Source: CAYPXJ01 sp964414595
Lineage (GTDB): Bacteria > Pseudomonadota > Alphaproteobacteria > Rickettsiales > CAIJLX01
Direction: 5' to 3'
DNA: 12,713 bases
Assembly: GCA_964414595.1 (NCBI GenBank)
Contig: CAYPXJ010000043.1
Span: 1-12,713 of the forward strand
How positions within the stretch are numbered: position 1 is the first letter of the stretch; each line of letters opens with the position of its first letter. The translations under genes and the position numbers were made by a program. Below are positions 1 to 7,582 of this stretch, in pieces. The notes beneath the pieces were generated by a model. The model made no database searches, had not been told where the DNA came from, and saw only the letters and a program-made list of their open reading frames with translations.

Positions 1-52
1 GATGAATGTCGGGAAAAAGTCGGAGAAAAAATAATACTAGCCACATATTTCA

Positions 53-58
53 GGGAGG
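53..58 (+). promoter_or_regulatory. Shine-Dalgarno site deciding the start of the isocitrate dehydrogenase-like gene
   Basis: GGGAGG lies four bases before ATG 63. It is the strongest ribosome-binding match near this end of the gene and argues against the upstream in-frame ATG at 6, which has no purine-rich site within the visible sequence. Confidence 0.7.
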
Positions 59-62
59 AATT

Positions 63-1397
63 ATGGCAAAAGTGAAAGCAGCGCCGATGACGTATATCGG
101 TGGTGAAGAGATGAGCAGCGCTTCTATGCGCGGCGTGGATAAAGGGCTCGAGATGAAGGATAAGCGCGGCGCGCTTGCACTTCTCGTGGCACCTTATGTG
201 GATACAAAAGCATGGAAATTTTTTGATTTCTCGGTAGAAAATCGCGATCGCCCCGGCGACCCGGTGGTGAAGGATGCGGTAAAACATCTGAAGGAAACCG
301 GCGTCTGTTTCAAAGAGCAGACCATCACGGTGAATAAAGAACAGGCGGAAAAATTAAAACATGGCGACCAGCGTTCGCCGAACCATATTCTGCGCGAAGC
401 GCTGGATGGGTATGTGATTGAGCGCGGCGTATTGTTGCCCCGCACGGCGCTGGCGACCTATCGCGGGCCGGTGACAATTATGCGCTACCCGCTTGGCGAC
501 CCGTATGCGGCAAAACATGTGCTGACGGATCGCGATAGCGTGGCGGAAGTGACCGTTACCTCCAAGGACGGCAAGATACGGCAAACACTGAAAATGGATG
601 TGGCGAAAGATTCCGCATTCACCTTCTTTTCCACACCTTTGGATAACCTAGCGCATATGGCGGAATACGCATTTGATTTTGCGCTCAAAGAAGGTAGCTA
701 CCCGATTTGGGTGGATAAAGGCACGGCATTTAAATACCAGCAACCCGCACGCGAAATCATCAAAGCCGTGTATTACGGCGGCGATTTCTCCTTCATTGTG
801 AAGGATGGCAAGGTTGATCTGAAGGTTGAAAAAGAAAAGGGTAATTATAAATCCAGCAAACGCTTCCGCGATAAAAAGGGCCGGAGTTACGCCGATCGTT
901 TCCGCGATGCGGAAATTGCCGACGAGCTTTCCGTAATGCTTTCGGATGCAGGCGCGATGCATCTGGTGAATCGCAAAAATAATCTCGGCGGATTCGTAAT
1001 GCTGACGCTCAATTACGACGGCGATGTGTTCCAGGATATTGCGGCGATGTATCATTTGAACCCGGCGATGGTGTATTCGAAACTTATGGGCAGAAACGGC
1101 GCAGTTTATGATGCCGGTCACGGTACTGACCCAAAAAACTTCCAGCTTTTCATGGAAGGAAAGCCGACGCAGTTTAACCCGATTTCGCAGCTTATCGGTT
1201 TGTGGGCGGCGATGGACGAGGCGGCGGCAAAGCAAGGTGCCAAGGCACTTAAGGAAGTGCGCTGCTATACGGAAACCGCGCGTTCTGTACTGATGAAAGT
1301 GATTGGCCGAAGTATCGATCTCGGTTCGACGACAGAGCAGATTTTAGCGGCGGCTTCCAAAGAATTGGCAACCGCTATTTCGCGTTGCGGCCTATAA
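63..1397 (+). CDS. Isocitrate dehydrogenase (NADP-type family) protein, divergent
   Basis: This 444-residue protein aligns by eye along its whole length with the eukaryote-like NADP-dependent isocitrate dehydrogenases, which oxidatively decarboxylate isocitrate to 2-oxoglutarate in the cytoplasm. Visible family landmarks are the substrate loop SPNxxxR (S105, N107, R111), the IxR...GDxY block (R141, Y148), a lysine at K219 in the place of the catalytic lysine, the metal-binding NYDGDVxxD (D321, D325), HGT (353-355) and the FNPI segment. Two features are odd. The usual HGTVTRH cofactor motif reads HGTDPKN here, and about 35 extra lysine-rich residues (around 240-280) lie before the metal-binding region; family members are usually nearer 400-410 residues. 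I chose ATG 63 because GGGAGG at 53-58 is well spaced; the in-frame ATG at 6 has no such site. The 3' end overlaps lipB by 23 bases. Membership of the family is fairly sure; substrate and cofactor are less so. Confidence 0.75.
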   Translation: MAKVKAAPMTYIGGEEMSSASMRGVDKGLEMKDKRGALALLVAPYVDTKAWKFFDFSVENRDRPGDPVVKDAVKHLKETGVCFKEQTITVNKEQAEKLKHGDQRSPNHILREALDGYVIERGVLLPRTALATYRGPVTIMRYPLGDPYAAKHVLTDRDSVAEVTVTSKDGKIRQTLKMDVAKDSAFTFFSTPLDNLAHMAEYAFDFALKEGSYPIWVDKGTAFKYQQPAREIIKAVYYGGDFSFIVKDGKVDLKVEKEKGNYKSSKRFRDKKGRSYADRFRDAEIADELSVMLSDAGAMHLVNRKNNLGGFVMLTLNYDGDVFQDIAAMYHLNPAMVYSKLMGRNGAVYDAGHGTDPKNFQLFMEGKPTQFNPISQLIGLWAAMDEAAAKQGAKALKEVRCYTETARSVLMKVIGRSIDLGSTTEQILAAASKELATAISRCGL

Positions 1398-2040
1398 TTT
1401 TACGAAAGTTTCTCTGTAGCGCCTGATCCAGCTCGGCCATGGTTATTTTTTTGCCGAGCGCATGCAGTGACGTCACGCCGTAATCGGAAATACCGCAGGG
1501 CACGATACCTTCGTAATGTGCCAAATCTGGATTTAGATTTATCGCGATGCCGTGCAGCGAAACCCATTTCTTCAGCCGAATACCGATAGCGGCGATTTTG
1601 GCTTCGCTCTCACCGGTTTTTACCCAAATGCCGATCCGGCCTTCGCGCCGTTCACCGGTCACACCGAATTCTACAAGTGTGGCGATAATCCATTCTTCCA
1701 GCAGCCAGACAAATTTGCGTATATCCGGCGCTGCCGGCGCGAATAGTTTTTTCACATCGAGCATCACATAGGCGACGCGCTGCCCCGGCCCGTGATAGGT
1801 ATATTGCCCGCCGCGCCCCGTTTCATAAACGGGAAAACGATCCTGATTCAGCAAGTCCTTCTTTTCGGCGGAAGTGCCGCCCGTATAGAGCGGTTCATGC
1901 TCCAAAAGCCAAATGGTTGGCGGCGCTTTTGCGGCAAGAATATCGGCGACGCGCGTTTCCATAAACGCCACCGCTTCCAGGTAGGGTATGGGCGTGGCAG
2001 AAATTTTCCATTCCACATCATTCATAGCTTGATTTTCCAT
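1375..2040 (-). CDS. lipB: Octanoyltransferase LipB (lipoate-protein ligase B)
   Basis: LipB moves octanoyl groups from octanoyl-ACP to the lipoyl domains of 2-oxoacid dehydrogenases and the glycine cleavage H protein; LipA then inserts the sulfurs. The 221-residue protein shows the family pattern: the loop GRGGQYTYHGPGQ (75-87), the lysine in AKIAAIGIR (K148, counterpart of E. coli K135), the SLHG motif (161-164) and the acyl-carrying cysteine in PCGIS (C182, counterpart of E. coli C169). The ATG at 2040 is preceded by AGGAAA at suitable spacing, so I prefer it over the internal ATG at 2025. The last codons overlap the 3' end of the convergent isocitrate dehydrogenase-like gene, leaving no room for a terminator. 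Its 5' side faces tRNA-Leu across 52 bases, so it is probably transcribed alone. Confidence 0.95.
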   Translation of the reverse strand: MENQAMNDVEWKISATPIPYLEAVAFMETRVADILAAKAPPTIWLLEHEPLYTGGTSAEKKDLLNQDRFPVYETGRGGQYTYHGPGQRVAYVMLDVKKLFAPAAPDIRKFVWLLEEWIIATLVEFGVTGERREGRIGIWVKTGESEAKIAAIGIRLKKWVSLHGIAINLNPDLAHYEGIVPCGISDYGVTSLHALGKKITMAELDQALQRNFRKIIGRNAK

Positions 2041-2092
2041 GCGATTTCCTGTTTATAGCCCAAGTTTGCCGAGACGAAAACCAGAGATATGT

Positions 2093-2177
2093 GCGGTCGT
2101 GGTGGAACTGGTAGACACGCAGCGTTGAGGTCGCTGTGCCGCAAGGCTTGGAGGTTCAAGTCCTCTCGACCGCACCA
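2093..2177 (+). tRNA. tRNA-Leu (anticodon GAG)
   Basis: An 85-base class II tRNA can be folded by hand. The acceptor arms are GCGGTCG (2093-2099) and CGACCGC (2167-2173), followed by discriminator A and an encoded CCA (2175-2177). The anticodon stem CAGCG/CGCTG (2120-2124, 2132-2136) encloses loop TTGAGGT, which gives anticodon GAG at 2127-2129. A long variable arm (about 2137-2149) and a T-arm with TTCAAGT fit leucine. It would read CUC and CUU codons. The mgtE start codon lies only 12 bases past the CCA end. Confidence 0.95.
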
Positions 2178-2189
2178 CTAAGGAATCAC

Positions 2190-3611
2190 ATGGCCGATCC
2201 AACCACCACCTACGCGACGGATACGGACTTCGAAAACGAAGCCACACCCGAACGCGATTTCGGCCTTAGCGAAGAGCAGGCAATTGCCATGACGCAAGCC
2301 CTGCAGAAGGGCGATCGGATTCAGGTTTTGGACCTTTACTCCACGCTGCACCCGGCAGACGTGGCGGAATATATTTCCCAGATTGATTCGGAGCAGCGCA
2401 AGCAATTCATCAATTTGATTCGCAAGGGCTTCGACCCCGATATCCTCGTGGAGTTGGAATCAGGCCTGCGCGAGGAGGTGATTCAGCTTCTCGGCACCAA
2501 GGAAAGCGCGAACGTTATTCAGGATCTGGATACCGACGATGCGGTCTATGTTATTGAGGATTTGAATCGCGCCGATCAGAAAAAGCTGCTGGATGCGATT
2601 CCAACCGAACAGCGTATTGAAGTAGAGAAAACCCTCTCTTATCCCGAAAATAGTGCCGGCCGATTAATGCAGCAGCATGTGGTTTCCCTACCAGAAGATT
2701 GGGACGTGGGCAAAACGATTGATTTTCTGCGCGGGCAAGAAGAGCTGCCGGAAGATTTTTATGAGATTTATGTAGTGGATAGGGAGCGTCATCCCGTCGG
2801 TAGCGTCCAGGTGAGCCGCATTCTGCGTAATAAGCGTACAACGCCTATCAAAGAGCTGATGAATATTAATCTGAAGGCGATTTCTGTGCTGATGGATCAG
2901 GAGGATGTGGCGCATCTCTTCCATAAATACGCGCTAATTTCCACGCCGGTGGTAAGCGAGCAAGGCAAGCTGCTCGGCGTAATCGAAATTGATGATATCG
3001 TCGATATTATTACCGAAGAGGCGGAAGAAGATATTNNNNNNNNNNATATTCTGCGCCTGGCAGGGGTTGAAGAAACGGATATACACTCTAAGCCAGCGCT
3101 CACAGCGCGGCACCGTTTTCCCTGGCTGTTTATTAATTTGCTGACGGCGATTTTGGCTTCCGCGGTGATAGCGATGTTCTCGCATAGTATTGAGCAGATT
3201 GTGGCGCTGGCGGTGATGATGCCGATTGTGGCTTCAATGGGTGGCAATGCCGGCACGCAAAGCGTAACGGTGGCGGTTCGCGCATTAGCGACTAAAGATC
3301 TTAATGATAAGAATGCTCGCCGGGTAATTTACAAAGAGATGCTTGTCGGCCTGTTCAATGGCATTGCGTTAGCTATCATCTGTGGTGTAGTGGCCTATTT
3401 CTACTACCACAGTATTAGCTTAAGCTTTGTATTCGCGAGTGCGATTATTGTAACGCTTGTGGCGGCTGGCTTTGCAGGTGCCTGGATACCGCTCTTACTG
3501 GAGCGCATGCGCATCGACCCGGCGATTGCCTCTACGGTTTTCTTAACAACCGTGACGGATGTTGTGGGCTTCCTGGCGTTTCTCGGCGTAGCGACGTTGT
3601 TATTACTCTAA
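2190..3611 (+). CDS. mgtE: Magnesium transporter MgtE
   Basis: MgtE is an inner-membrane Mg2+ channel gated by cytoplasmic Mg2+. Domain order fits: a superhelical N domain (about 25-150), paired CBS domains (about 155-277) and a connecting helix entering five membrane segments (about 308 to the end). Family signatures are GGNAGTQS in the second membrane block, the KEM...G stretch, and an aspartate in TDVVGF (D457 as assembled) at the position of the pore Mg2+ ligand of Thermus MgtE. I chose ATG 2190, preceded by AAGGA at 2180-2184; a longer open frame would begin inside the tRNA. As assembled the gene is 473 residues with four unknown residues (283-286) from a 10-N gap. Family spacing suggests these are artefactual and the real protein is about 469. 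Its stop codon lies one base from the clpB stop. Co-transcription with tRNA-Leu is plausible. Confidence 0.95.
   Translation: MADPTTTYATDTDFENEATPERDFGLSEEQAIAMTQALQKGDRIQVLDLYSTLHPADVAEYISQIDSEQRKQFINLIRKGFDPDILVELESGLREEVIQLLGTKESANVIQDLDTDDAVYVIEDLNRADQKKLLDAIPTEQRIEVEKTLSYPENSAGRLMQQHVVSLPEDWDVGKTIDFLRGQEELPEDFYEIYVVDRERHPVGSVQVSRILRNKRTTPIKELMNINLKAISVLMDQEDVAHLFHKYALISTPVVSEQGKLLGVIEIDDIVDIITEEAEEDIXXXXILRLAGVEETDIHSKPALTARHRFPWLFINLLTAILASAVIAMFSHSIEQIVALAVMMPIVASMGGNAGTQSVTVAVRALATKDLNDKNARRVIYKEMLVGLFNGIALAIICGVVAYFYYHSISLSFVFASAIIVTLVAAGFAGAWIPLLLERMRIDPAIASTVFLTTVTDVVGFLAFLGVATLLLL
3036..3045. other. Assembly gap (10 N) inside mgtE, probably not a real gap
   Basis: Ten Ns sit exactly at a codon boundary after codon 282. 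The same five bases, atatt, lie immediately on both sides. Collapsing the two copies and deleting the Ns gives Glu-Asp-Ile-Leu-Arg-Leu-Ala-Gly-Val, which keeps the spacing seen in the connecting helix of MgtE proteins (EDIxxLxxV in Thermus). The gap therefore looks like a scaffold join between contigs that actually overlap. Confidence 0.8.
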
Positions 3612-3612
3612 T

Positions 3613-6210
3613 TTACGCCGCTTCTTTTTTCTCACGCGACACTTTGAAAATAATACCATCGCGAGAGCCGCTCGCGGAAACCGTATCGCCATCGCGAATT
3701 TTCCCTTCCAGTAATTGATTCGCCAGCTCGTTTTTCAGCTGCTTTTGAATCACGCGTTTGAGCGGACGCGCACCGTACGCTGGTTCGAAACCGGCATGCG
3801 CTAGCCACTCGAGCGCTTTCGCATCCAGCTTGAACGTAATGTGTTTTTCTTCCAGTTTTTTCTCCAAATCGCGAATATGAATTTTGACAATGCTTTCCAT
3901 ATCGCTTTTCTGCAGGCGATTGAAAAGAATGATCTCGTCGATGCGGTTTAAAAATTCCGGGCGGAAAGCATGTCGCACAACTTCCATCACTTCCTTCTGC
4001 ACTGTGGAAGATTGTTCTCCCTCCTTCAGATTCACCAAAAATTCCGAACCAAGATTCGAGGTCATAATGATAATCGTATTGGTAAAATCGACCGTACGGC
4101 CCTGGCCATCGGTGAGGCGGCCATCGTCCAGCACTTGCAGCAACACGTTAAAAATATCCGGATGCGCCTTTTCAATTTCATCAAACAAAATCGCTTGATA
4201 CGGACGGCGACGTACGGCCTCGGTGAGGCTGCCGCCTTCGTCATAACCCACATAGCCGGGCGGCGCACCGATAAGCCGCGCAACCGCGTGCTTTTCCATA
4301 TATTCCGACATATCGAAACGGAGCAGGGCGCTTTCGTCATCGAACATAAAACGCGCGAGCGCCTTCGATAATTCCGTTTTGCCAACGCCTGTGGGCCCAA
4401 GGAACATAAACGACGCCATCGGCCGCGATTCTTCCTGCAAGCCAGCACGCGCACGACGGAGCGCCTGCGATACGGCGGTGAGCGCCTCTTCCTGACCGAC
4501 AACATATTGGCGCAGATGCTCTTCCATTTTGAGGAGCTTTTCGCGTTCGCCTTCCATGATTTTTTCCATGCCGATGCCGGTCCAACGCGCGACAACGGCG
4601 GCGATATCATCCTCGCTTACGGCTTCGTTTACGAGTTCGCCGTCTTTCTGATTTTCTTCGGCTTCTTTAAGTTTCTTCTCGAGGTCTGGAATAGTGCCGT
4701 AGGCAATTTCACCAGCCTTGGCGAGATCGCCCTGACGCTGCGCAATTTGTAATTGCTTACGCGCTTCTTCCAAATCGCTTTTAAGTTTTTGCGCGGTATG
4801 CATTTTGGCTTTTTCACCTTGCCATTTCGCGGTGAGTGCGCGCGATTTTTCCTCTAAATCGGCGAGTTCTTTTTCAAGACGTTTCAAACGATCTTTCGAC
4901 GCTTGATCCGGCTCTTTCTTGAGCGCTTCGCGCTCTATTTTAAGCTGCATCGCGCGACGATCGATTTCATCGAGTTCCTCCGGTTTGCTATCGGCTTCCA
5001 TGCGCAAACGGCTTGCCGCTTCGTCGATAAGATCAATAGCTTTATCTGGCAAAAAGCGATCCGAAATATAACGGTTGGAAAGCACCGCTGCGGCGACAAT
5101 CGCGGAATCTTTAATACGCACGCCGTGATGCACTTCGTATTTTTCTTTGAGGCCCCGCAGAATGGAAATCGTATCCTGCACGGTCGGTTCGGAAACGAAA
5201 ACCGATTGGAAGCGTCGCGCGAGCGCCGCATCTTTTTCAATATGCTTACGGTATTCGTCGAGCGTCGTAGCGCCGATACAGTGCAGTTCGCCGCGAGCGA
5301 GCGCAGGCTTGAGCAGATTCGATGCGTCCATCGCGCCTTCACTGGCGCCTGCACCAACGAGTGTATGTAGTTCGTCGATGAATAGAACAATATCGCCGCC
5401 CGCATGCGTAATTTCTTGCAATACGGATTTGAGACGCTCTTCAAATTCACCACGGAATTTTGCACCGGCAATCAGTGCACCGAGATCCAGCGCCATCAGT
5501 TTTTTATTGCGCAGATTTTCCGGCACATCGCCGGAAACCATGCGTTGCGCGAGGCCTTCGACAATCGCCGTTTTACCTACGCCCGGTTCGCCAATTAGCA
5601 CCGGGTTATTTTTTGTACGGCGCGAAAGCACCTGCATCGTGCGTCGAATTTCTTCTTCGCGTCCGATGACGGGGTCGAGTTTACCGTCTTTTGCTTTTTG
5701 TGTGATGTCGGTGGCGTATTTTTTCAGTGCTTCGAAAGAACCTTCCGCACTGGAGCTATCGGCCTTACGGCCTTTGCGCGATTCGGCGATAACTTTTTCC
5801 AACTTCTGCGGCGTAACGCCCGCGTTTTTGAGAATCGTGGCTGCCTGAGTGCCCTCGCTGATTGCAAGGCCTTGCAATAACCGCTCAATGGTGACGTAGG
5901 AATCACCGGCTTTATTGGCCAGGCGCTCGGCGTTATCCAGCGCGGTTGCCAGTTTAGGATCAAGGTAGATAGAAGCGCCCGCGCCGGAAACTTTGGGTAA
6001 TTGGGCAATGGCGGCGTCCACATTGCGCTCGACATCAATCTCAGAACCTCCACAGGACTGAATAAGACGGATAGCCATACCATCTTCATCTTCCAGCAGC
6101 GTTTTGAGCAGATGCTCGGGCGTGAAATATTGATGCCGCGAGCGCTGCGCCAAGGCTTGCCCCGCTTGCAGGGCTTGTTGAGCGCGGTCGGTATATTTAT
6201 CTATTTGCAT
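3613..6210 (-). CDS. clpB: ATP-dependent disaggregase ClpB
   Basis: ClpB is a hexameric cytoplasmic AAA+ machine that, with DnaK-DnaJ-GrpE, pulls polypeptides out of aggregates after heat stress. The 865-residue protein has the full architecture: a Clp N domain (1-145), a first AAA+ module with Walker A GEPGVGKT (207-214) and Walker B ending D279-E280, a long charged coiled-coil middle domain (about 395-520) that separates ClpB from ClpA and ClpC, and a second AAA+ module with GPTGVGKT (605-612), Walker B D677-E678 and a C-terminal D2-small domain with GARPLKR. No ClpP-binding IGF/L loop is expected or seen. I chose ATG 6210 because MQIDKYT matches the family N terminus; TTG 6216 would add two residues. 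Ribosome-binding sequence is weak (GTGGGA). The gene is divergent from the DUF3108 gene and has a candidate promoter at 6238-6267. Confidence 0.97.
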   Translation of the reverse strand: MQIDKYTDRAQQALQAGQALAQRSRHQYFTPEHLLKTLLEDEDGMAIRLIQSCGGSEIDVERNVDAAIAQLPKVSGAGASIYLDPKLATALDNAERLANKAGDSYVTIERLLQGLAISEGTQAATILKNAGVTPQKLEKVIAESRKGRKADSSSAEGSFEALKKYATDITQKAKDGKLDPVIGREEEIRRTMQVLSRRTKNNPVLIGEPGVGKTAIVEGLAQRMVSGDVPENLRNKKLMALDLGALIAGAKFRGEFEERLKSVLQEITHAGGDIVLFIDELHTLVGAGASEGAMDASNLLKPALARGELHCIGATTLDEYRKHIEKDAALARRFQSVFVSEPTVQDTISILRGLKEKYEVHHGVRIKDSAIVAAAVLSNRYISDRFLPDKAIDLIDEAASRLRMEADSKPEELDEIDRRAMQLKIEREALKKEPDQASKDRLKRLEKELADLEEKSRALTAKWQGEKAKMHTAQKLKSDLEEARKQLQIAQRQGDLAKAGEIAYGTIPDLEKKLKEAEENQKDGELVNEAVSEDDIAAVVARWTGIGMEKIMEGEREKLLKMEEHLRQYVVGQEEALTAVSQALRRARAGLQEESRPMASFMFLGPTGVGKTELSKALARFMFDDESALLRFDMSEYMEKHAVARLIGAPPGYVGYDEGGSLTEAVRRRPYQAILFDEIEKAHPDIFNVLLQVLDDGRLTDGQGRTVDFTNTIIIMTSNLGSEFLVNLKEGEQSSTVQKEVMEVVRHAFRPEFLNRIDEIILFNRLQKSDMESIVKIHIRDLEKKLEEKHITFKLDAKALEWLAHAGFEPAYGARPLKRVIQKQLKNELANQLLEGKIRDGDTVSASGSRDGIIFKVSREKKEAA

Positions 6211-6237
6211 GGTCAAATCCCACTCGTTTCCTATATG

Positions 6238-6267
6238 ATTATATAAGTTAGCGTTCTATATGAACAA
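6238..6267 (-). promoter_or_regulatory. Candidate clpB promoter
   Basis: On the minus strand a perfect TATAAT (6243-6238) follows TTGTTC (6267-6262) with 18 bases between them, which would start transcription about 20 bases before the clpB ATG. The same stretch includes CTTGTT followed after 15 bases by CTTATAT, a poor match to heat-shock sigma-32 promoters (CTTGAA, CCCCATAT), so heat-shock control cannot be claimed from sequence. Confidence 0.4.
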
Positions 6268-6273
6268 GGTTCT

Positions 6274-7086
6274 ATGAAGATATTTTTATTTGTTTTAGCG
6301 ATTTTGGCCTGTTTTTTGCCTCAAATAGGGGCGGCAGAGGTGCCTTTCAGACAGCCTTATGCTGTGTGGTATAAGGTGCGTTGGGCCGGTTTTAACGTAG
6401 CCGATATGGTGGCCGAGGTGCGTACAGATAAACAGGGCAAAACGTATGTAGAATCAGCGATTCGTACATACGGTCTGGCAAAGGTTGTAAGTGGTTATGG
6501 CAGCGATAATAACGCGCGATTCCGCATTCATGACACCAAGGTAATGCCGGAGTTTTTTGAAACGCATTTTACCTTCCGTAATCGCAAGCGCGATATTGAA
6601 ATAAATTATGATAAAGCGGGTGCGTTTAAATCGGAAACGAATATCCCGCCAGAAAATCGGGGCAAAAGGCCTGCTGTTCCAGCCAAGTTGAAGGCGAAGG
6701 CACTCGACCCCATCAGCGCCATTATCTATGCGCATTTGCAGCTCAAAGCGGGCAAGAAAAATTTGGTGATCCCGGTTTATGACGGCCGCCGCCGTTTTAA
6801 CGCCGTAGTGAAAATCGCGGGCAAAGAAAACGGGCTGATTAAATTAAACTATACGGAAGAGATGGTGGCGGGTTTTACCGGTAATGAGAAAAAACAACGT
6901 GATGAAATTAAAGCAACAATAGATTTTTATATCGATGCGAAAACCTATTTGCCCGTACGCGCGGTAGGTACCTCGTATTTAGGAACGGCCTTTATTGAAA
7001 CTGGCGCTGTCTGCAAAAACTTCGAGGAGTGCCTAAATAAAGCCACCCCATTGGGTGCCGCAGAACCGCCAGCGCGTCCGCGCTAA
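6274..7086 (+). CDS. Secreted DUF3108 domain-containing protein
   Basis: This 270-residue protein begins with a signal peptide (hydrophobic residues 3-17, likely cleavage after GAA at residue 21), so it should be exported to the periplasm. The rest resembles the DUF3108 family of Gram-negative bacteria: an early VWYKVRWAGFNVADM segment, SGYGSDNNARF, a central DPISAIIYAH motif, a YDGRRRFN strand and a C-terminal block with a YLPVRA element. The family is thought to form a periplasmic or envelope beta-sheet protein, but no biochemical role is established that I know of. AAGG lies a few bases before ATG 6274. The gene diverges from clpB, and its stop codon interlocks with that of yajQ over four bases (7083-7086). 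A cysteine at residue 13 (ILAC) is too early and too poor a lipobox to call this a lipoprotein. Confidence 0.8.
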   Translation: MKIFLFVLAILACFLPQIGAAEVPFRQPYAVWYKVRWAGFNVADMVAEVRTDKQGKTYVESAIRTYGLAKVVSGYGSDNNARFRIHDTKVMPEFFETHFTFRNRKRDIEINYDKAGAFKSETNIPPENRGKRPAVPAKLKAKALDPISAIIYAHLQLKAGKKNLVIPVYDGRRRFNAVVKIAGKENGLIKLNYTEEMVAGFTGNEKKQRDEIKATIDFYIDAKTYLPVRAVGTSYLGTAFIETGAVCKNFEECLNKATPLGAAEPPARPR

Positions 7087-7571
7087 TCCCGGAAATTGAT
7101 AAATTGCAGCGGCAATTCGAGCGGAATAGCTTTAATAACCTGAATCGCGGCTTGTAAATCGTCGCGCTTCGGCCCATCCACACGCACTTCCTCCCCGCGA
7201 ATCGACGCCTGCACTTTTTTGAGGCCAGACTCTTTCAGCGTCTTGACAATTTTTTTGGCGTTATCTTGATCAACGCCCTGTTTTACTTTGACAACTTGGC
7301 GCAACAAATTGCCGCTCGCAGATTCGGGCTTGCCGAAATCCAGCGCTTTCACATCAATCTGGCGCTTGGTAAAATGGGTTTTGAGCATCCCTTGAATTGC
7401 TGCAAGTTTGGTCTGGTCATCAGCGGTAATCGTGATTTCCAATTCCTTGCGCTCGATTTTGCTTTGCGTGCCTTTAAAATCGAAACGGTTAGTCATTTCA
7501 CGAATGGTCGTATTCACCGCGTTATCCACTTCCTGTTCGTTGACTTTTGAAACAATATCGAAACTTGGCAT
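7083..7571 (-). CDS. yajQ: YajQ family nucleotide-binding protein
   Basis: The 162-residue protein matches YajQ (UPF0234/DUF520) from end to end: MPSFDIVSKV at the N terminus, NRFDFKGT (29-36), the KLAAIQGML helix, GNLLRQ and KIVKTLKESGLKKVQASI, then the C-terminal VRVDGPKRDDLQ and PLQFINFRD. Family members bind nucleotides, and the Xanthomonas member was reported as a cyclic-di-GMP effector; whether this one does so is unknown. AGGAG lies five bases before ATG 7571 and overlaps the lolA stop codon, so yajQ should be translated in step with lolA as the last gene of the ftsK-lolA-yajQ run. At its 3' end it overlaps the convergent DUF3108 gene by four bases. Confidence 0.93.
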   Translation of the reverse strand: MPSFDIVSKVNEQEVDNAVNTTIREMTNRFDFKGTQSKIERKELEITITADDQTKLAAIQGMLKTHFTKRQIDVKALDFGKPESASGNLLRQVVKVKQGVDQDNAKKIVKTLKESGLKKVQASIRGEEVRVDGPKRDDLQAAIQVIKAIPLELPLQFINFRD

Positions 7572-7576
7572 AGCAA

Positions 7577-7582
7577 CTCCTA
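7577..7582 (-). promoter_or_regulatory. yajQ ribosome-binding site fused to the lolA stop codon
   Basis: On the minus strand TAGGAG combines the TAG stop of lolA with the AGGAG Shine-Dalgarno of yajQ, five bases before the yajQ ATG. Ribosomes finishing lolA arrive directly on the yajQ initiation site, which is a layout typical of translational coupling. Confidence 0.75.

Noticed and set aside
6..62. Upstream ATG start for the isocitrate dehydrogenase-like gene
   Set aside because: No ribosome-binding site precedes it, while GGGAGG sits properly before ATG 63, and the extra residues have no family counterpart.
648..1235. 195-residue open frame opposite the isocitrate dehydrogenase-like gene
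   Set aside because: It is a shadow of a conserved gene with no recognisable domain or ribosome-binding site.
2136..2189. Longer mgtE frame starting inside the tRNA
   Set aside because: It would translate the tRNA 3' half; ATG 2190 has its own AAGGA site.
5147..5848. 233-residue open frame opposite clpB
   Set aside because: It lies wholly antisense to conserved clpB codons and its serine/arginine-rich translation resembles no family I know.
6310..6315. Lipobox (ILAC) in the DUF3108 protein
   Set aside because: The cysteine at residue 13 leaves too short a signal sequence, leucine at -2 is unfavourable, and a signal peptidase I site follows at residue 21.
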